A stretch of 64,000 nucleotides of DNA from positions 124,001 to 188,000 of IMG/VR virus record IMGVR_UViG_3300021197_001787. The stretch is one strand, 5' to 3'. The DNA comes from a virus. Position 1 is the stretch's first letter; each line of letters starts with the position of its first letter. Both the position numbers and the translations under genes were made by a program. The notes below the pieces were generated by a model, which did not search any database, was not told where the DNA came from, and was given only the letters and a program-made list of their open reading frames with translations. Below, in pieces: positions 1-7,164 of this stretch.

Positions 1-60
1 TCGCGTAATGAATATTTCGCGTTGTTCGTAACAGCGCCAGTGCCGCAAACTTCTGTTAAT

Positions 61-270
61 CTAACTAGCATCTGTCACCATTGGGTATACATCTCTTCTC
101 TTTACGTTCCATTTGGCATTATTAGCATAAACACGATAAATATATTGACTCAACGTGCTTAAATAAACGCCAGTAATTGGCCTCTCCGTCATTCGTAATC
201 TCATTCCTCTCTCTGTCTCAATCCACAGTTCAACGTCCTGTGGGATGTGTACTAGATCCCCTTGATTCAT
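61..270 (-). CDS. Small hypothetical protein (69 aa) coupled to GroEL
   Basis: I do not recognise this protein. The start chosen is the ATG at 270, which overlaps the GroEL stop codon as ATGA; a longer reading frame to 327 would run inside groEL without a better start. The product begins MNQGDLVHIPQDVELW and has alternating hydrophobic residues consistent with a small beta-barrel (SH3-like) fold, as in many short phage proteins that start with a 'GDLV' strand. It is last in the groEL unit, so it is probably made together with the chaperonin. Nothing in the sequence shows a specific function. Confidence 0.6.
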   Translation of the reverse strand: MNQGDLVHIPQDVELWIETERGMRLRMTERPITGVYLSTLSQYIYRVYANNAKWNVKRRDVYPMVTDAS

Positions 271-1847
271 TGCTTGTCCTCCGTCTGTATGATCGCATAA
301 CCAGTTGTAATCAGTGTGCCGGCACAACTAGCAGCGTTTTGAAGCGCCGTGGTTGTAACTTTAACAGGGTCAATGATACCATTTTCAAACATATTTGTTA
401 ATTTGTTATTTCTAAAATCCCAACCCATACCATCTTCAGCATTAGTCACTGTGTTGATTAAAACATCAGGCGATTCTCCTGCATTCACGGCCATTTGCCT
501 AAAGGGAGCCTTGCATGCTTCTGTAATTATAAGCATACCCAAATTTTGATCATCGTGGTTTGTTACAATCTCAACATTTTTGCAAGCCAGAAGTAAAGCT
601 GTACCACCACCGCCAACAATTCCGCTCTCCTGTGCAGATCTGACTGCCTCTAGGGCATCTTCAATTCTGTGTTTCCGCTCAATCATCTCAACTTCAGTAG
701 AGCCACCTACAGAAATGATAGCGACTCCCGATGATAGTCTAACTACGCGGCCTTGTAAAACTTCTGCGTCTCCCAGCGAACTGGTATCTTTTATCTGTTG
801 CTTGATAGACTCAATGCGCTTATCAATCTCATTAAAATCACATTTTCCTCCCACAATCGTTGTGGAATATTTGTTACTTTCTATGGCTCGGGCAGAACCC
901 AGATCTGAAAGTTTTACGTCGGATAATTTTGTGCCACTCTCTCTTGTAATAAATGTAGCACCCACAGATAAAGCCAGATCATCCAGTAAGTGCCGGCGCT
1001 CTTCTCCGTAGAATGGAGCTTTAATAGCAGCAATCTTTAAGGTGCCGCGCATCGCATTCATGATCATAGCAGCCAGAGCTTGACCCTCGATGTCTTCGGC
1101 TACGATGATGAGAGGGCGACCCTCGCGAGCAATCATTTCCAGTAGTGGCAGGATTGGTTCAACTTGTGAAACCTTATAATCAGTAACCAAAATCAAAGGT
1201 TCTTCATATCCCATTGTGCTTCGTCGATCATCAGTGATAAAGGCAGAAGCACAATATCCAGATTGAAACTTAAACCCTTCCGTAACGTCGATTGATGTCT
1301 GCATCGAACGGGACTCTTCAATAGTTATAGAGCCATCTTCGCCCACCCTATCAATAGCAATAGTAACAATACTTCCAATACTGGGGTCGTTATTGGCAGA
1401 AATCGTAGCAATGTGAGCGATGTCCTCTGCACTCGTAACCGGAGCGGCCATAGACTCCAAATTTTGGCTAATCTCTTGAACTGTAGCATCAATACCTCTC
1501 TTTAATTCAATTGGGGATACACCTGAAGCAATATACTTCTGCGACTCATTAAGGATCGCGCGCGCTAATACGGTAGCTGTGGTGGTGCCATCGCCTGCTG
1601 TGTTGTTCGTCTCAATGGCAGCTTGTTTGATAATCTGACAGCCCGCATTTTCAAAGGGGTCCTCAAACGTCACAAAGTGTGCAACTGTTACTCCATCTTT
1701 AGTGATAAAGGGCGCTTTGCCCTGTTCTTGCAAGATTACATTGCGGCCGCGCGGGCCGAGAGTCGACGCTACATTATCAGCCAGCGTGTTAACTCCATTA
1801 AGAATCTTTTGTTGCAAAGAAGTTTTGTTGTCATATGCTCTACTCAT
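267..1847 (-). CDS. groEL: Phage chaperonin GroEL (Hsp60, group I)
   Basis: ATP-dependent protein-folding chamber, 526 residues against 548 in E. coli. Visible group I signatures are the nucleotide loop TLGPRGRNVIL (residues 29-39), KDGVTVA with the ATPase aspartate D51 (E. coli D52), AGDGTTTATVLA (84-95), and IEDALEAV with D397 (E. coli D398), then the GIVGGGGTALL segment. Both catalytic aspartates are kept, so an active ATPase is expected. The flexible Gly-Gly-Met tail is missing, which explains the shorter length. A perfect consensus sigma70 promoter lies just upstream (1870-1898), and the leader carries a GAGGT ribosome site. A GroES-like partner is encoded at 15848-16126. Inferred role: folding phage proteins, perhaps the capsid protein. 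Confidence 0.97.
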   Translation of the reverse strand: MSRAYDNKTSLQQKILNGVNTLADNVASTLGPRGRNVILQEQGKAPFITKDGVTVAHFVTFEDPFENAGCQIIKQAAIETNNTAGDGTTTATVLARAILNESQKYIASGVSPIELKRGIDATVQEISQNLESMAAPVTSAEDIAHIATISANNDPSIGSIVTIAIDRVGEDGSITIEESRSMQTSIDVTEGFKFQSGYCASAFITDDRRSTMGYEEPLILVTDYKVSQVEPILPLLEMIAREGRPLIIVAEDIEGQALAAMIMNAMRGTLKIAAIKAPFYGEERRHLLDDLALSVGATFITRESGTKLSDVKLSDLGSARAIESNKYSTTIVGGKCDFNEIDKRIESIKQQIKDTSSLGDAEVLQGRVVRLSSGVAIISVGGSTEVEMIERKHRIEDALEAVRSAQESGIVGGGGTALLLACKNVEIVTNHDDQNLGMLIITEACKAPFRQMAVNAGESPDVLINTVTNAEDGMGWDFRNNKLTNMFENGIIDPVKVTTTALQNAASCAGTLITTGYAIIQTEDKQ

Positions 1848-1869
1848 TAATACCTCAAGTTATACCATA

Positions 1870-1898
1870 ATTATATCTCAATACTTAAAATTTGTCAA
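1870..1898 (-). promoter_or_regulatory. Perfect sigma70-type promoter for groEL
   Basis: In the minus direction TTGACA (1898-1893), a 17 bp spacer and TATAAT (1875-1870), all consensus. The groEL start is 23 bases downstream. A 7 bp dyad, AATACTT with a 10 bp gap and AAGTATT (1880-1903), overlaps the -35 element and could be an operator. Confidence 0.85.
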
Positions 1899-1903
1899 GT
1901 ATT

Positions 1904-2566
1904 TTATATAATAATATCTGCAATTCCGTGTTCAACTGCCTCTTCAGCCGAAAGATAGATGTTAACTTTTTCATTTAACATCTTAGTTAATCTTTTTCTA
2001 GACAGCTTGGTGTTTTCAACAAGAGCTGACACGTAGTCATCTTGCAGTTGCTGGATTGCCTCTAATTCATTTGTTAAATTTGGCAAAGAGCCAGCAGTAC
2101 CGCCCATCACATTGTGAATCATAACTCTGCAGTTCTTGCCAATCCTGCGTTTGCCCTTGGAGCCAGCAGCTAAAAGTAATACTCCGGCCGACATAACTTT
2201 GCCTAAACCTATTGTATGTATTTCTGTGTCTTCTTTGACCACATTCATCAAGTCATAGAGGGCGAACATATCGTCTGCGGAACCGCCATACGTAGATATA
2301 TAAAACTCAATAGATTTTTTATCTTCTTCTTCCTTTTGAATTTTGTTAGACTCATTCATGTAAATTAGTGACTGGCATATTTCTGCAATCTTTTCTTGCT
2401 CAACATCGGAAAAGAGGCCAATAACCCTTAAATCTAATTCCATTGGCGATGTCGAGGCGCCAGCTAAAGCATCAGGATCTAGTAAAATTATTCTATCTCC
2501 CATATTTTCTGACTCGGCGCCTTCACTTATTTTTTCTTGAATTTTCTTTATTATCTTGTTTAACAT
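1904..2566 (-). CDS. ClpP-like serine peptidase, copy 1 (Asn at third triad position)
   Basis: Protein of 220 aa with the ClpP/crotonase fold. The nucleophile motif GKVMSAG places Ser126, and VMIHNV places His151. The segment VNIYLSAEEAVEHGIAD aligns with RDRFLSAPEAVEYGLVD of E. coli ClpP, but the catalytic aspartate (D171) position holds Asn202. The STYGGSADD loop corresponds to the oxyanion region. The first 45 residues are a variable extension. Phage ClpP-like proteins often act as prohead or regulatory proteases; here the T4-type gp21 protease is also present, so another role (host protein turnover, or a scaffold for the second ClpP) is likely. It lies 11 bases after the preceding membrane protein gene. 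Confidence 0.88.
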   Translation of the reverse strand: MLNKIIKKIQEKISEGAESENMGDRIILLDPDALAGASTSPMELDLRVIGLFSDVEQEKIAEICQSLIYMNESNKIQKEEEDKKSIEFYISTYGGSADDMFALYDLMNVVKEDTEIHTIGLGKVMSAGVLLLAAGSKGKRRIGKNCRVMIHNVMGGTAGSLPNLTNELEAIQQLQDDYVSALVENTKLSRKRLTKMLNEKVNIYLSAEEAVEHGIADIII

Positions 2567-2577
2567 TTAAGTACCCC

Positions 2578-2985
2578 CTATGATAAAAATGTTTGGGCAA
2601 TTTTTTTATTTGAATTTAAAAAAGCCATTGCTGTTTCCCAATCTTCAAACTCAAGCACTGGTTTGAAGTAATCAGGATGCATTGCAATTATTACTGCAAT
2701 GCTCCTATTCTTAAATAGTTGCATCTCTTCTTCATGAAGCTTCTCGATCTTTTTATAAACATCATCTTCAGGGGTAACGCCACATTTGAGCAACGCGCCA
2801 AGTTTCTGGGTGCCGGCATAGCTATGCTCTTCAACGCATTTTATGAGTATTGATAGACCTACAATGTGTAAAACTTTTAATAATCTTACAGAAATTCTAG
2901 TAGATTTAACAAAATAAAAAGTTTGGCAGGTAACATATCCAAAGATAAATGTTAAAAAATAAAGCGCATACTGCTCAAAGCTCAT
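2578..2985 (-). CDS. Predicted membrane protein (135 aa)
   Basis: Not recognised by family. The first 25 residues form one hydrophobic segment (YALYFLTFIFGYVTCQTFYF), followed by a moderately hydrophobic stretch near residues 33-50 (SVRLLKVLHIVGLSILI) and a soluble, charged C-terminal half. The likely layout is an N-terminal anchor with a cytoplasmic domain. It has its own perfect sigma70 promoter (3024-3052) and precedes clpP-like copy 1, so the two are probably co-expressed early. It could recruit the protease to the membrane, but that is inference. Confidence 0.7.
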   Translation of the reverse strand: MSFEQYALYFLTFIFGYVTCQTFYFVKSTRISVRLLKVLHIVGLSILIKCVEEHSYAGTQKLGALLKCGVTPEDDVYKKIEKLHEEEMQLFKNRSIAVIIAMHPDYFKPVLEFEDWETAMAFLNSNKKIAQTFLS

Positions 2986-2993
2986 AAAAATCC

Positions 2994-3025
2994 CAAAAAA
3001 ATAACCACCGGGTTACGATGGTTAT
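2994..3025 (-). terminator. Hairpin terminator after the acidic repeat gene
   Basis: In the minus direction a perfect 7 bp stem ATAACCA/TGGTTAT (3025-3019 and 3007-3001) with an 11-base loop is followed by a run of T. It sits directly after the acidic gene and overlaps the -10 box of the next promoter. Confidence 0.75.
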
Positions 3026-3052
3026 TATAGCAAACAAACAATTGTTTGTCAA
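3024..3052 (-). promoter_or_regulatory. Perfect sigma70-type promoter with palindromic spacer
   Basis: TTGACA (3052-3047), 17 bp, TATAAT (3029-3024), minus direction. The spacer and -35 contain a 16 bp perfect palindrome acaaacaattgtttgt (3034-3049), a good operator candidate. Drives the membrane protein and ClpP-like copy 1. Confidence 0.85.
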
Positions 3053-3055
3053 GCT

Positions 3056-3724
3056 TTACTTGTTAGTAAGGCGAGTAAAAATACGTTCAGCAAGTTGGTC
3101 AACCATTTCTTGCTTCTTGTTTTCACCTTGCAAGCGTGCTGCTACACGACGAGATACTTCATTAACAATATCGTCTGTGTTGTTTTCCATGTATCTCATT
3201 CCAGGCTCATCCTCGCCTTCGTCATCCATGGTCATATCATCAGCAGCATCTGGTGCGGCTTCATCTCCCAAGTCATCACCTCCTGCCGGGGAATCCACAT
3301 CGTCATCCATCTCCATATCATCCATGCCGGCTTCAGGCTCCGCGGGGCCATCGTCCATCTCAACATCAATGCCTACTAGGTCAGCAAGCTTTTGTACAAG
3401 ATCCATGAATTGATCTTCTTTATCTCCACCCATCTCAGCACCCATGTCGCCCATGTCAGCGTCCATGTCACCCATGTCAGCGTCCATATCGCCCATATCG
3501 GCGCCCATGTCACCCATATCGGCGGCCATGTCGTCCATATCAGCACCTCCGACCTCAAGGTCGTCGGGGCCGGCGGCGTCTTCCTCTTCTTCAGGTGGAA
3601 GTTCTTCTTCCTCCTCGATGGTGGGAGCCCATTCGTTTAATCTCGCGGACCCGATTGGGCCTAAATCAGCGAGCTTCATGAAGCTGCGAATTTCAGCCTC
3701 GGTTAAAAGTGTCTTGCGAGCCAT
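3056..3724 (-). CDS. Acidic repeat protein, probable virion (head core) component
   Basis: Very acidic 222-aa protein. After an N-terminal segment LLTEAEIRSFMKLADLGPIG (residues 6-25) comes a Glu/Pro/Asp-rich stretch, then about six tandem 7-residue repeats of the form ADMGDMG/D (residues 61-101, nt 3422-3544), a second Asp/Glu/Met-rich region, and a helical C-terminus (VNEVSRRVAARLQ). The composition resembles phage scaffold or core proteins such as the one at 47560-48939. It lies among early genes but carries the late motif ACTATTTA upstream and its own terminator, so it forms a separate late unit. A virion role is therefore inferred, not shown. Confidence 0.65.
   Translation of the reverse strand: MARKTLLTEAEIRSFMKLADLGPIGSARLNEWAPTIEEEEELPPEEEEDAAGPDDLEVGGADMDDMAADMGDMGADMGDMDADMGDMDADMGDMGAEMGGDKEDQFMDLVQKLADLVGIDVEMDDGPAEPEAGMDDMEMDDDVDSPAGGDDLGDEAAPDAADDMTMDDEGEDEPGMRYMENNTDDIVNEVSRRVAARLQGENKKQEMVDQLAERIFTRLTNK
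3422..3544 (-). repeat. In-frame 21 bp tandem repeat (ADMGDM heptads)
   Basis: About six imperfect copies of a 21 bp unit encoding ADMGDM(G/D), inside the acidic gene. The codons vary between copies, so the repeat is kept at protein level. Confidence 0.85.
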
Positions 3725-3753
3725 TGTAAATTCTCCTTAAATTAAACTCATTG

Positions 3754-3763
3754 TTAAATAGTA
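3754..3763 (-). promoter_or_regulatory. Candidate late promoter motif (TACTATTTAA)
   Basis: ACTATTTA in the transcription direction, about 30 bases before the ATG of the acidic protein. It matches the motif repeated before the structural genes. Confidence 0.6.
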
Positions 3764-3794
3764 GTCATCATTGATAAAAGACACAAAATGTTCG

Positions 3795-4043
3795 TCAATC
3801 AGCAAGATCACTTTTCTTTAACTTGTAAAGTGCTTTCTTTTCTATTTGCTTAACGCGAGCAAAAGAAATGCCCAAACGTGCAGCAGTCTCCCGAAGGGTT
3901 AAGTTGCCGTTTTTAAACACGGTTATCAGAACACAATTAAATTCTTCGGGGTAGTCAATAAAATGACGGCAATCTTGTTTCTTGCACATCGACTTTTTCT
4001 TCATGCACACTCTGGAGCACAATTTTAAACCATCGGTTCTCAT
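3795..4043 (-). CDS. Sigma-70 region 4-like DNA-binding protein
   Basis: Protein of 82 aa. The C-terminal half (NLTLRETAARLGISFARVKQIEKKALYKL, written here as consecutive segments NLTLRETAARLG and ISFARVKQIEKKAL) is a clear sigma region 4 helix-turn-helix, the part that binds -35 elements and the RNA polymerase flap. The N-terminal half has cysteines at 9, 13, 20 and 25 (C-x3-C-x6-C-x4-C), a possible metal site. Region 2 is absent, so it cannot act as a normal complete sigma. It is the best candidate in this window for a phage transcription factor acting on the late motif, but this is inference. ATGA overlap with the preceding gene. Confidence 0.75.
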   Translation of the reverse strand: MRTDGLKLCSRVCMKKKSMCKKQDCRHFIDYPEEFNCVLITVFKNGNLTLRETAARLGISFARVKQIEKKALYKLKKSDLAD

Positions 4044-4381
4044 AGTTCAGGGAACTCCTCGGCGATTAAATCAAATACATCTTCCACTTCATCATCTGAA
4101 AGAGAAAAGTCTTTAATGGTTTGCTTGCCTTTGTCTATCATTTTGGTTGTTTTGGCAATTCTTTCTTTATTCATTTTTTTCTTCTCTGATATGTGTTGCT
4201 GTATAAATGAGAGGATTAATTCGTCGTCATGGTTTACAGCATCAATGACAGCTTTAAAAAATTCTGACTGCGTGAGAGCATTGTGCCTCAATCTTACAAT
4301 TAACTTTGCGTGTTCATGATCAGTGACCTTGAAGACTATTCTCTTTACGTCATTGCCATAGTCAGTAAAATTTTTGCTCAT
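4040..4381 (-). CDS. Conserved-type phage hypothetical protein (113 aa)
   Basis: I cannot assign a function. The ATG at 4381 is chosen over a GTG at 4387 because AGGA sits 7 bases before it and the ATG overlaps the preceding stop as TGATG. The N-terminal part (VKRIVFKVTDHEHAKLIVRL) looks like the strand plus helix of small ribbon-helix-helix type proteins, followed by a Lys-rich helix and an acidic tail ending VFDLIAEEFPEL. It lies between the IMPDH-like enzyme and the sigma-like protein with overlaps on both sides, so all three are translationally linked. Confidence 0.6.
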   Translation of the reverse strand: MSKNFTDYGNDVKRIVFKVTDHEHAKLIVRLRHNALTQSEFFKAVIDAVNHDDELILSFIQQHISEKKKMNKERIAKTTKMIDKGKQTIKDFSLSDDEVEDVFDLIAEEFPEL

Positions 4382-5427
4382 CACCACTTCCTAGTATTGA
4401 TATGCGTTCTGCTTTCTCCTAGACCGGCAGCAGTCTGTCTAACAAAAACTGCCTTAGACTGCAACTCTTTTAGGCTATAAGCACCCGAGTATGAAAAACC
4501 GCTTCGCAGACCGCGTTCAACATCTTGCAGAATACTGGCGACTTTACCACGATAAGGCACTTGGCTCGACACTCCTTCAAACGACGAGTACTTCCCTCTC
4601 CAACTCATTTGAGCTTCTTTAGAAGCCATGCCGCGATAAGACTTAAACTTAATTCCGTTCTCGCCCTCAAACACACTTCCTGGTGTCTCAGTGGTTCCTG
4701 CTAGCAGGCTCCCACACATAACAGCGTCTGCGCCGGCAGCAAGCGCCTTTACAATGTCTCCAGAGTTGCGGATGCCACCGTCAGCAATGATTGCAACATC
4801 GCGATCAGTCTTAGAACACTCAAAAATAGTCTGCAAACCTGGGAGGCCATGGCCTGTTTGGACTCTTGTTGAGCAGATAGAGCCACCGCCAATATTGCAT
4901 CGAACAGAATTGGCGCCCCAGTCAGACAGGTCATTGACCCCATCCAAGGTTGCAACATTTCCAGCCATAATATGAAAATCACTAGTTAAGTTGCGGACGC
5001 TCTCAAGGGCCTCTTTCATCAAAATATGATGGCCGTGGGCCACATCAATACATAGAAAGTCAACGCCGGCACTAATCAAAGCGGTCGCTCGCTCAAGAAA
5101 GTCGCCTGAAATACCTATCGCTGCACCGATACAAGGCACCTTGTCGCCGGCGAATTCATACGCATTTATAACTTCCAAAACTTGTTCTTCAATGGTATTA
5201 TAACGGTGGACGATGCCGGCGCCACCGTGTATACTAATTGCAGCTGCCATGCGGCCGCCGGTAATTGTGTCCATCGGCGAGGAAAAGATTGGCAAGGTCA
5301 GCGAAACGCCGTTTCCTAAATTGCTACCTATGTCAATATCCTTTCGCGAACGAATTTCTGAATATTGTGGCTGCAATAACACATCGTCGTAAGTCAATGC
5401 TGCCCTGCTCTGTTCACTATTTCTCAT
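4381..5427 (-). CDS. IMP dehydrogenase / GMP reductase family enzyme
   Basis: A TIM-barrel purine enzyme of 348 residues, the size of GMP reductase (E. coli GuaC 347) and without the CBS pair of most IMP dehydrogenases. Motifs: LTYDDVLLQP at the start, SSPMDTIT, the catalytic loop GGGSICSTR with Cys185, IADGGIRNSGDIVKALAAGA for phosphate binding, and SYRGM. The barrel body (IADGGIRNSGD, SYRGM) is closer to IMPDH, while the end (QVPYRG, GLRSGFSYSGA) fits both, so the direction of reaction cannot be set from sequence. Either way it shifts the IMP/GMP balance and so could feed dGTP supply. It is an auxiliary metabolic gene inside the 7.1-3.8 kb operon. Confidence 0.9.
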   Translation of the reverse strand: MRNSEQSRAALTYDDVLLQPQYSEIRSRKDIDIGSNLGNGVSLTLPIFSSPMDTITGGRMAAAISIHGGAGIVHRYNTIEEQVLEVINAYEFAGDKVPCIGAAIGISGDFLERATALISAGVDFLCIDVAHGHHILMKEALESVRNLTSDFHIMAGNVATLDGVNDLSDWGANSVRCNIGGGSICSTRVQTGHGLPGLQTIFECSKTDRDVAIIADGGIRNSGDIVKALAAGADAVMCGSLLAGTTETPGSVFEGENGIKFKSYRGMASKEAQMSWRGKYSSFEGVSSQVPYRGKVASILQDVERGLRSGFSYSGAYSLKELQSKAVFVRQTAAGLGESRTHINTRKW

Positions 5428-5782
5428 CTTTCTTCGCCTCTCTCTTTTTACGCGATGTTGTACGCTTAAGCGCGCGCTTCATAGTAGGCGAGCTGTCAGC
5501 TGTGACAGTGGTGAACTCAGCTTCACTGTCTGGGCGGCTCTCGCTTGGTGCCGGTTCGTGTGTCGGTGCAGGCGCTGGCCGCGGAACAAAGTGCGTCTGT
5601 AGCGAGCCATATGCCTCTTCGCATTCTGAAAGGCCTTTGGCATGCCTAATAATCTCTGCCACATATTCAGTATGATCTGAAATTGCTGTGGGGTTGTTTA
5701 TCAAAATTTCAATTGCTCCGAAATGCTCGGTAGCTTTACCTTTTAACTGAAGCAAGGCGGCTTCTAAATTCTTTAGCGACAT
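5417..5782 (-). CDS. Hypothetical protein with Pro-rich linker and basic tail (121 aa)
   Basis: Not recognised. The start is the ATG at 5782, with AGGAG 7 bases upstream, 9 bases after the thioredoxin stop; a longer frame to 5839 would overlap thioredoxin. A helical N-terminal domain (LKNLEAALLQLKGKATEHFG, about residues 3-60) is followed by a Pro/Ala/Glu linker (PRPAPAPTHEPAPSESRP) and a strongly basic tail (KRALKRTTSRKKREAKK) that could bind nucleic acid. It overlaps the next gene by 11 bases. Confidence 0.6.
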   Translation of the reverse strand: MSLKNLEAALLQLKGKATEHFGAIEILINNPTAISDHTEYVAEIIRHAKGLSECEEAYGSLQTHFVPRPAPAPTHEPAPSESRPDSEAEFTTVTADSSPTMKRALKRTTSRKKREAKKDEK

Positions 5783-5790
5783 ATTTTCTC

Positions 5791-6156
5791 CTATTTGTAT
5801 TGCTCGATAAATTTTCTTAATTGTGGTTCGTGATACCACATGTCCTCATTTGGTGGTTTTGGATCGGGAACAAACTTTATACGTGTATTCACGCCACCAG
5901 TTCTAACATGGCAGATAGTTGGCACACCATCGAATCCATATTTTGCCTCAAGTTCATCGCCGCCATGCTCCATGTTATATGCATAGAACAGGACATTTTC
6001 ATGTTCTTCAGATATATCCCGGTAGACTGGTGCTAACGAGTGGCACAAATGGCAGTGGGTACCATAAAACTTAATGACTACCGAATGTTCCTTTAAGATT
6101 TCACCATCCATTATCATTTCTAAACTTTTTCTATCAATCCTCTTTATGTTTGACAT
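5791..6156 (-). CDS. Thioredoxin-like protein
   Basis: Thioredoxin fold of 121 aa. The strand VVIKFYGTHCHLCHSLAPVY carries the redox pair Cys35-His-Leu-Cys38, and GFDGVPTICHV supplies the cis-proline before the next strand. The CHLC pair instead of CGPC suggests a glutaredoxin- or DsbA-like redox potential. No signal peptide, so it acts in the cytoplasm. It could reduce the phage class II ribonucleotide reductase (C-terminal Cys pair), as T4 NrdC does for its enzyme; this link is inferred. Overlaps the preceding zinc-ribbon gene by 23 bases. Confidence 0.88.
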   Translation of the reverse strand: MSNIKRIDRKSLEMIMDGEILKEHSVVIKFYGTHCHLCHSLAPVYRDISEEHENVLFYAYNMEHGGDELEAKYGFDGVPTICHVRTGGVNTRIKFVPDPKPPNEDMWYHEPQLRKFIEQYK

Positions 6157-6391
6157 TGCTCAAAGCCTCCTTTGTCTTCTTAATGCAGTCAGGGCAAAAT
6201 AGTCTTACGACTTCTTGCTTAACAACGACAGACCATGATTGTACCATATCTTTATCTTTCTTGTCAAATTGTTTTTGACAAGCGCCACACTGTCGCGGTA
6301 GCTTTCCAAACTGGGAAATTTTTTGCGCGAGGTTTTCGGTGGCCTCTTGTCCCATATGTTTGTTCATGGCGCGCCGCTGTTTGCGATTCAT
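6134..6391 (-). CDS. Small zinc-ribbon protein (85 aa)
   Basis: It begins MNRKQRRAMNKHMG and contains two CxxC pairs, CGAC near residues 35-38 and CPDC near 66-69, the spacing of a treble-clef or ribbon zinc site. Basic N-terminus. Similar short 'MNRKQRRA' zinc proteins are common in marine myoviruses, without known function. ATGA overlap with the Dam methylase gene. Confidence 0.7.
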   Translation of the reverse strand: MNRKQRRAMNKHMGQEATENLAQKISQFGKLPRQCGACQKQFDKKDKDMVQSWSVVVKQEVVRLFCPDCIKKTKEALSNVKHKED

Positions 6392-6861
6392 CGGTTCATA
6401 GCTCCAAATATCTGTTGCCTGTAAGCGCCGTCAAATACAACTACTGCTGACGGGAATGGTGCTGAGTTTTCGGAATCTCCAAACTTAAGTCGGCCTTTGA
6501 CAAAGTATACTTCGTCGGCTTTCATGACGTATTGGTGCCAATACTTTGTATCGGTGCGGGCTGGAATTAACATAACCACGCGGGTGCCCTCACTGCGAGC
6601 CTCGTCATAAGCCTTCTTGATCCAGTTCTCAATCCCACGGCCATAGGGCGGGTTAATAAAGCAAGTAAACCCTTCCCAGCTTTTTGAAAGACCATCCTCG
6701 GCCTCTGTAAAAAAGTTTGCGCATTTAGTGTTACTAGGATCTGCGCAGGGATCTAAATCAAATGGGCCGAAACGCCAATCTAGCTTTTTAAAAAATTCTA
6801 CTGGGGTTGCCCAGTTTCCCGTCTTAGACGAGAACATTGTTAGCTGCGTATTCTTATTCAT
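6388..6861 (-). CDS. Phage N6-adenine DNA methyltransferase (Dam-like)
   Basis: Protein of 157 aa. The start is the ATG at 6861, preceded by GAGGAAA. It carries the methyltransferase motif IV INPPYGRG (N70-Y73), and the FDLDPCADPSN segment shared by the phage Dam family (Pfam Dam, PF05869). It transfers a methyl group from S-adenosylmethionine to adenine N6; the target site cannot be read from the sequence. The likely role is protection of phage DNA from host restriction. Overlaps the gene before it by 8 bases. Confidence 0.9.
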   Translation of the reverse strand: MNKNTQLTMFSSKTGNWATPVEFFKKLDWRFGPFDLDPCADPSNTKCANFFTEAEDGLSKSWEGFTCFINPPYGRGIENWIKKAYDEARSEGTRVVMLIPARTDTKYWHQYVMKADEVYFVKGRLKFGDSENSAPFPSAVVVFDGAYRQQIFGAMNR

Positions 6862-7108
6862 TTTCCTCACCGCCACTAATCATTTCAAAGTTTTCAACTA
6901 CTTCTTCAATGTTGTACTTTTGCTTGAAAAGGCGATATGCCTTTACTGCTGCACGAATCTCATCCGTATTGAGCCAGTTGTTTTCTCGGAACTCAGTGCG
7001 CAGTTCGCGCTTTTGTTCCTGATAGGGTTCGATGCATTCTTCAATAGCCGCCAGTGAGCGAATGTACTCCTTGACGTATTGTTTCTTTTGGTCTTGTGTT
7101 GTAGCCAT
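6854..7108 (-). CDS. Coiled-coil hypothetical protein (84 aa)
   Basis: First gene behind the promoter at 7132-7160, with AGGAGG before the ATG. All helical and charged, with a central EIRAAVKAYRLFKQKYNIEE segment. The length and helical arrangement recall GapR/UPF0335 DNA-binding proteins, but the similarity is too weak for a firm call. Confidence 0.6.
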   Translation of the reverse strand: MATTQDQKKQYVKEYIRSLAAIEECIEPYQEQKRELRTEFRENNWLNTDEIRAAVKAYRLFKQKYNIEEVVENFEMISGGEENE

Positions 7109-7131
7109 TATAGCCTCCTTGTTTCTCTATT

Positions 7132-7160
7132 AATATAGCAAGGAAGGGCTTGACTGTCAA
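7132..7160 (-). promoter_or_regulatory. Sigma70-type promoter for the dam-trx-guaB/C operon
   Basis: TTGACA (7160-7155), 17 bp, TATATT (7137-7132), minus direction. A 13-base dyad cttgactgtcaag (7149-7161) covers the -35 box. Opens a run of tightly overlapping genes down to about 3795. Confidence 0.8.
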
Positions 7161-7164
7161 GTAC

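Noticed and set aside
1-60. Inverted repeat CGCG...CGCG near 2-21 as a possible terminator or RNA gene
   Set aside because: Stem of few bases at the window edge with no T run and no tRNA-like pattern; cannot be judged without the adjoining sequence.
61-327. Longer start at 327 for the first small gene
   Set aside because: The extra 19 codons lie in the groEL coding region; the ATG at 270 overlaps the groEL stop as a normal ATGA junction.
580-1011. Plus-strand frame opposite groEL
   Set aside because: GroEL on the minus strand is unambiguous over this range.
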